A DNA stretch of 64,000 nucleotides from Skeletonema tropicum. Taxonomy: Eukaryota > Bacillariophyta > Thalassiosirophyceae > Thalassiosirales > Thalassiosiraceae. The notes under the pieces are model-generated. The model saw only the letters and a program-made list of their open reading frames with translations. It was not told the DNA's origin and made no database searches. Position 1 is the first letter of the stretch. The number at the start of each line of letters is the position of its first letter. Location: assembly GCA_037178625.1 (NCBI GenBank), contig CM074135.1:2296001-2360000 (forward strand), read 5' to 3'. The translations under genes were made by a program, and so were the position numbers. Positions 61,720 through 64,000 of the stretch are shown piece after piece.

Positions 61720-62958
61720 ATGCTGCCATCACCTTCCAAGATCATAATCACAGCACTTCTCAGCACAACTACATCTTCGCTCTTGTTCGCCTCACCAACT
61801 CTATCATTCACCGCCTCAAACACGATGACCACAACATCTCCAAACTACCAAATTCGACCCTACGATCCAAGTCGTGATCAAACATCCCTTGAAGAAATAT
61901 GTGCCAATATATACAATGGTTCCGACTATCTTCCAAAAATGGCCAACACTTATGCAAATGATGATTCATGTTCTTTTCTAGCTCTTGCAACAAAAAGAAA
62001 AGAAGACTGTCAGCAGGAGAGAAACGATGGACAAGAAGAAGAAGACGATACAATCATTGCAGTTGCAAATTACAAACGACTTCCAGCTCAAAATGCAGCT
62101 TGGATTGAAGCAGTTCGAACACATTCCAGCTATCGTAATCAAGGCTTGGCATCCAAATTGTTGCAGTCAATAGTAGAGTTGGCGAAGGAGGAAGACAAAA
62201 AAAACAACTATCAATCTCCAACGAACGTATTAACATGTACAGTAAAGAGTAATATGGGAATGCAGCGAGTATTTGATAAGCTCGGCTTTGTTCAAACCGA
62301 CAGAATTTCTATTTTAAGCTTTTCAGCATTACGTCAGCTTCCCGGATGGGATGCAAAGGATACAACCACTTCTCAAGGAAAACCTCTATTGGATGCGCTT
62401 GATCTCAATCATTTATTATCTCCTGATGCAAGGTCTATTCCTGCATCGTCATGGTCGACTATTACAACAGAGAATCAATTACTGGCACTACTGAAGGAGA
62501 TACAAAGTGAAGGTGGCTGCGGTTACCTGCCAGGTCTCCATGAATACATTGTGCCTGGCCCTAACAGAGTGGATTTAAAGCAAAGCATGGAACGAGGGCT
62601 GGTTCTTGAATTGAACATTCCTCCTGATAATAAGGAAATGTCGGGCTGCGATGAAAAGACGCCGAACGATGAAAGATCGGAAAGAGCCATACTCGCCTTC
62701 ACACAAGATAAACGAATCTCTAGCCTGAAATCCAATTGGGTATGCTCCATCAGTGCTCATTCAACGCTAGCGTTTGAAGCAGCGTTGTGTCATGCTCACT
62801 CCCCGGAAATCGCTCATCGCATCAATGGAACGGCAGACATGGTACCTTTCTGCTTGACGTTTGATGGTGCAGTTCCTGTGGAGGACGAAGGCACGATTGC
62901 ACATGCCTTGCCAAGAGAAGCCGATGAATGCGTTGTGTTTTCGTATAGGCGAATGTAG
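61720..62958 (+). CDS. GNAT N-acetyltransferase (NAT16/histidine-acetyltransferase-like)
   Basis: 412 residues from ATG 61720; the open frame upstream has no ATG. The N-terminus is hydrophobic (IIITALLSTTTSSLLFASP) and may be a signal or transit peptide; a second Met after it could give a cytosolic form. The GNAT fold begins at YQIRPYDPSRD, with NGSDYLPKMANTYAND (the DYLP motif seen in NAT16-like proteins). The acetyl-CoA loop is in VRTHSSYRNQGLASKLL (Q/R-x-x-G-x-A). After it NVLTCTVKSNMGMQRVFDKLGF closes the fold. A C-terminal domain of about 200 residues follows, again as in NAT16/Hisat proteins, which acetylate free histidine in animals; the diatom substrate is unknown. It ends 65 bp from the converging ankyrin gene. 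Confidence 0.75.
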   Translation: MLPSPSKIIITALLSTTTSSLLFASPTLSFTASNTMTTTSPNYQIRPYDPSRDQTSLEEICANIYNGSDYLPKMANTYANDDSCSFLALATKRKEDCQQERNDGQEEEDDTIIAVANYKRLPAQNAAWIEAVRTHSSYRNQGLASKLLQSIVELAKEEDKKNNYQSPTNVLTCTVKSNMGMQRVFDKLGFVQTDRISILSFSALRQLPGWDAKDTTTSQGKPLLDALDLNHLLSPDARSIPASSWSTITTENQLLALLKEIQSEGGCGYLPGLHEYIVPGPNRVDLKQSMERGLVLELNIPPDNKEMSGCDEKTPNDERSERAILAFTQDKRISSLKSNWVCSISAHSTLAFEAALCHAHSPEIAHRINGTADMVPFCLTFDGAVPVEDEGTIAHALPREADECVVFSYRRM

Positions 62959-63023
62959 ATAAATGTATTAATCAAATGATACTATATACGACAAAATGCA
63001 AGCACTCTTCAAACTTGTTACAC

Positions 63024-63226
63024 TTAGATTTTACGAAACGTCAAAACTGTAGGAGATAACTTCGTTGATCCGGTGCTAATACTACTCCATCCATGAGCAG
63101 GAGGAGCATGTGATGGGCCTGGAACAATCCACACTCCATTTCCGTCAGGACCATCAATCCACCATTTTTGATCTCCTTTGTTCCAATAGATGTAGGATTC
63201 AGTTCTGCGAGTGAGCAAACCAGGTG
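63024..63226 (-). other. Probable C-terminal continuation of the ankyrin gene in another frame
   Basis: Directly after the ankyrin stop, a shifted frame reads KLAPGLLTRRTESYIYWNKG then QKWWIDGPDGNGVWIVPGP and ends at 63024. The joined text ERLNG-KLAPGLL would be continuous if one base were added in the GGAAAC word near 63232. The Trp/Gly-rich module looks like a real domain end. A single-base error, a true frameshift mutation, or recoding are all possible. Confidence 0.5.
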
Positions 63227-64000
63227 CTAGTTTCCGTTAAGCCTCTCCCACATGTCTTGTGTGACCCATCCTTGTGCGTCACATACGCTTGTGAAACCAG
63301 CAGGATATGATGCCGCACTCTTGGGATAGTACTCACCATTCACAGCGGGAACTTGCGTGCTTCCCATGACAGTCAATTTTGTTACATTCTCCTTGCTTCC
63401 AGAAGATCTCTTGTTCTTTGCATTGCGTTCAGCTGCTTTCAACACTTCGATAACAGCATGCGCAGCACTATCTTGGGCAATGCTCATGGGTGATACACCC
63501 ACCTTTCCTTCGTGAAATACATCTGCTCCAGCATCCAATAACATCTTTGCACCGTCTGCCAGATTGTTGCTCGCCATTCGGTGCAATGGGGTCATTCCGT
63601 ATGTATCAAGGGCCTCGATATCAGCACCTCGAACGATGAGTGCATTGACTGCATGCTGCTTACTTCTAGACATTCCACACATATGCAATGGTTGTGCTCC
63701 ACCGGTGGTAATATCATTGACAAGATCAGGGTATTTGTCTAATAGTGGAATGAGCTTTCCTTGTACGTCATCGAGCATCAAGGTACTAGGTGCGTACCCG
63801 CCACCATTGTAAACAGGTCCAGGTCTTGGATTGTGATTTTGATACTGCCTTCCTATAATTACATCGACCCGAATCAGATGATCGTTTGACAATACCACCA
63901 TAAATTCCTGCACCAACACTGTCTCTGTATGGATCAAAGCCCTCATTATCTGTCTCGCCTGGTACTCCATATTTCTCTTTCATTCCGGGTGCATACGGAT
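63227..64000 (-). CDS. Ankyrin-repeat protein (5' partial)
   Basis: The gene starts beyond the window. A first exon (63896-64000 and on) reads PYAPGMKEKYGVPG to GAGIYGG. Joining it to 63227-63852 through a 43 bp GT-AG gap gives a smooth protein (GIYGGRQYQNHNPRPGPVYNGG). The second exon has ankyrin units with GAQPLHMCGMSRSKQHAVN, DIEALDTYGMTPLHRMASNN and LLDAGADVF. It ends with a stretch around SYPAGFTSVCDAQGWVTQDM. Ankyrin repeats mediate protein contacts; no catalytic part is visible. The frame stops at 63227, but a likely continuation in another frame follows (next entry). The tiny intron could instead be a frameshift. Confidence 0.65.

Overview
The window looks like nuclear DNA of a diatom (stramenopile alga), most likely a centric one. 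Pointers: short GT-AG introns in some genes and none in a 20 kb gene; a leader ending in an FAFAP cleavage site typical of diatom plastid preproteins; a cyclin of the expanded diatom type; a VWA8 end, a dynein roadblock chain and a TBC-TLDc protein of eukaryotic type; and decayed reverse-transcriptase ORFs. The species cannot be fixed from the sequence alone.

Layout. 1-6.5 kb: the 3' end of VWA8, a large serine-rich protein full of basophilic kinase sites, and a cyclin. 7-11 kb: two terminal-inverted-repeat (TIR) elements, one carrying a small SHI/LRP1-like zinc finger, then a two-exon gene with eight Cys-His repeats and a 3-unit hairpin repeat. 11-17.3 kb: a two-exon membrane protein of unknown function and a six-exon SLC13/SAC1-like anion transporter with RCK_C domains and an embedded ACT-like domain. 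18-26 kb: an accessory region of segmental duplications, two tRNA-Ser(AGA) genes, antiporter and peptidase gene fragments, a palindromic array, a TIR element and retroelement remnants. 26-50 kb: a conserved block with a TBC-TLDc protein, dynein roadblock chain, a single-exon gene of nearly 20 kb for a secreted protein of about 6,650 residues, and an M48 metallopeptidase. 50-59 kb: a second accessory region with a paralogous copy of the 18-21 kb segment, an inverted duplication around tRNA-Ser, a 2,154 bp TIR element that splits one tRNA-Ser gene, and two decayed reverse-transcriptase copies. 59-64 kb: a plastid-type saccharopine-dehydrogenase-like protein, a GNAT acetyltransferase and a truncated ankyrin gene.

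The strongest discovery candidate is the element at 51580-53733. It has TIRs starting CACGGCCCG, a 4 bp target duplication (GGTT), a single 525-codon ORF with no transposase I recognise, and an intact empty site in the inverted paralogue at 57224-57227. The four tRNA-Ser units act as a landing site: one is split by this element and another has a retroelement fragment just upstream flanked by a 10 bp direct repeat. The second strong observation is the architecture of the giant protein: about 30 copies of a roughly 100-residue module, many sitting inside FN3 domains rather than between them.
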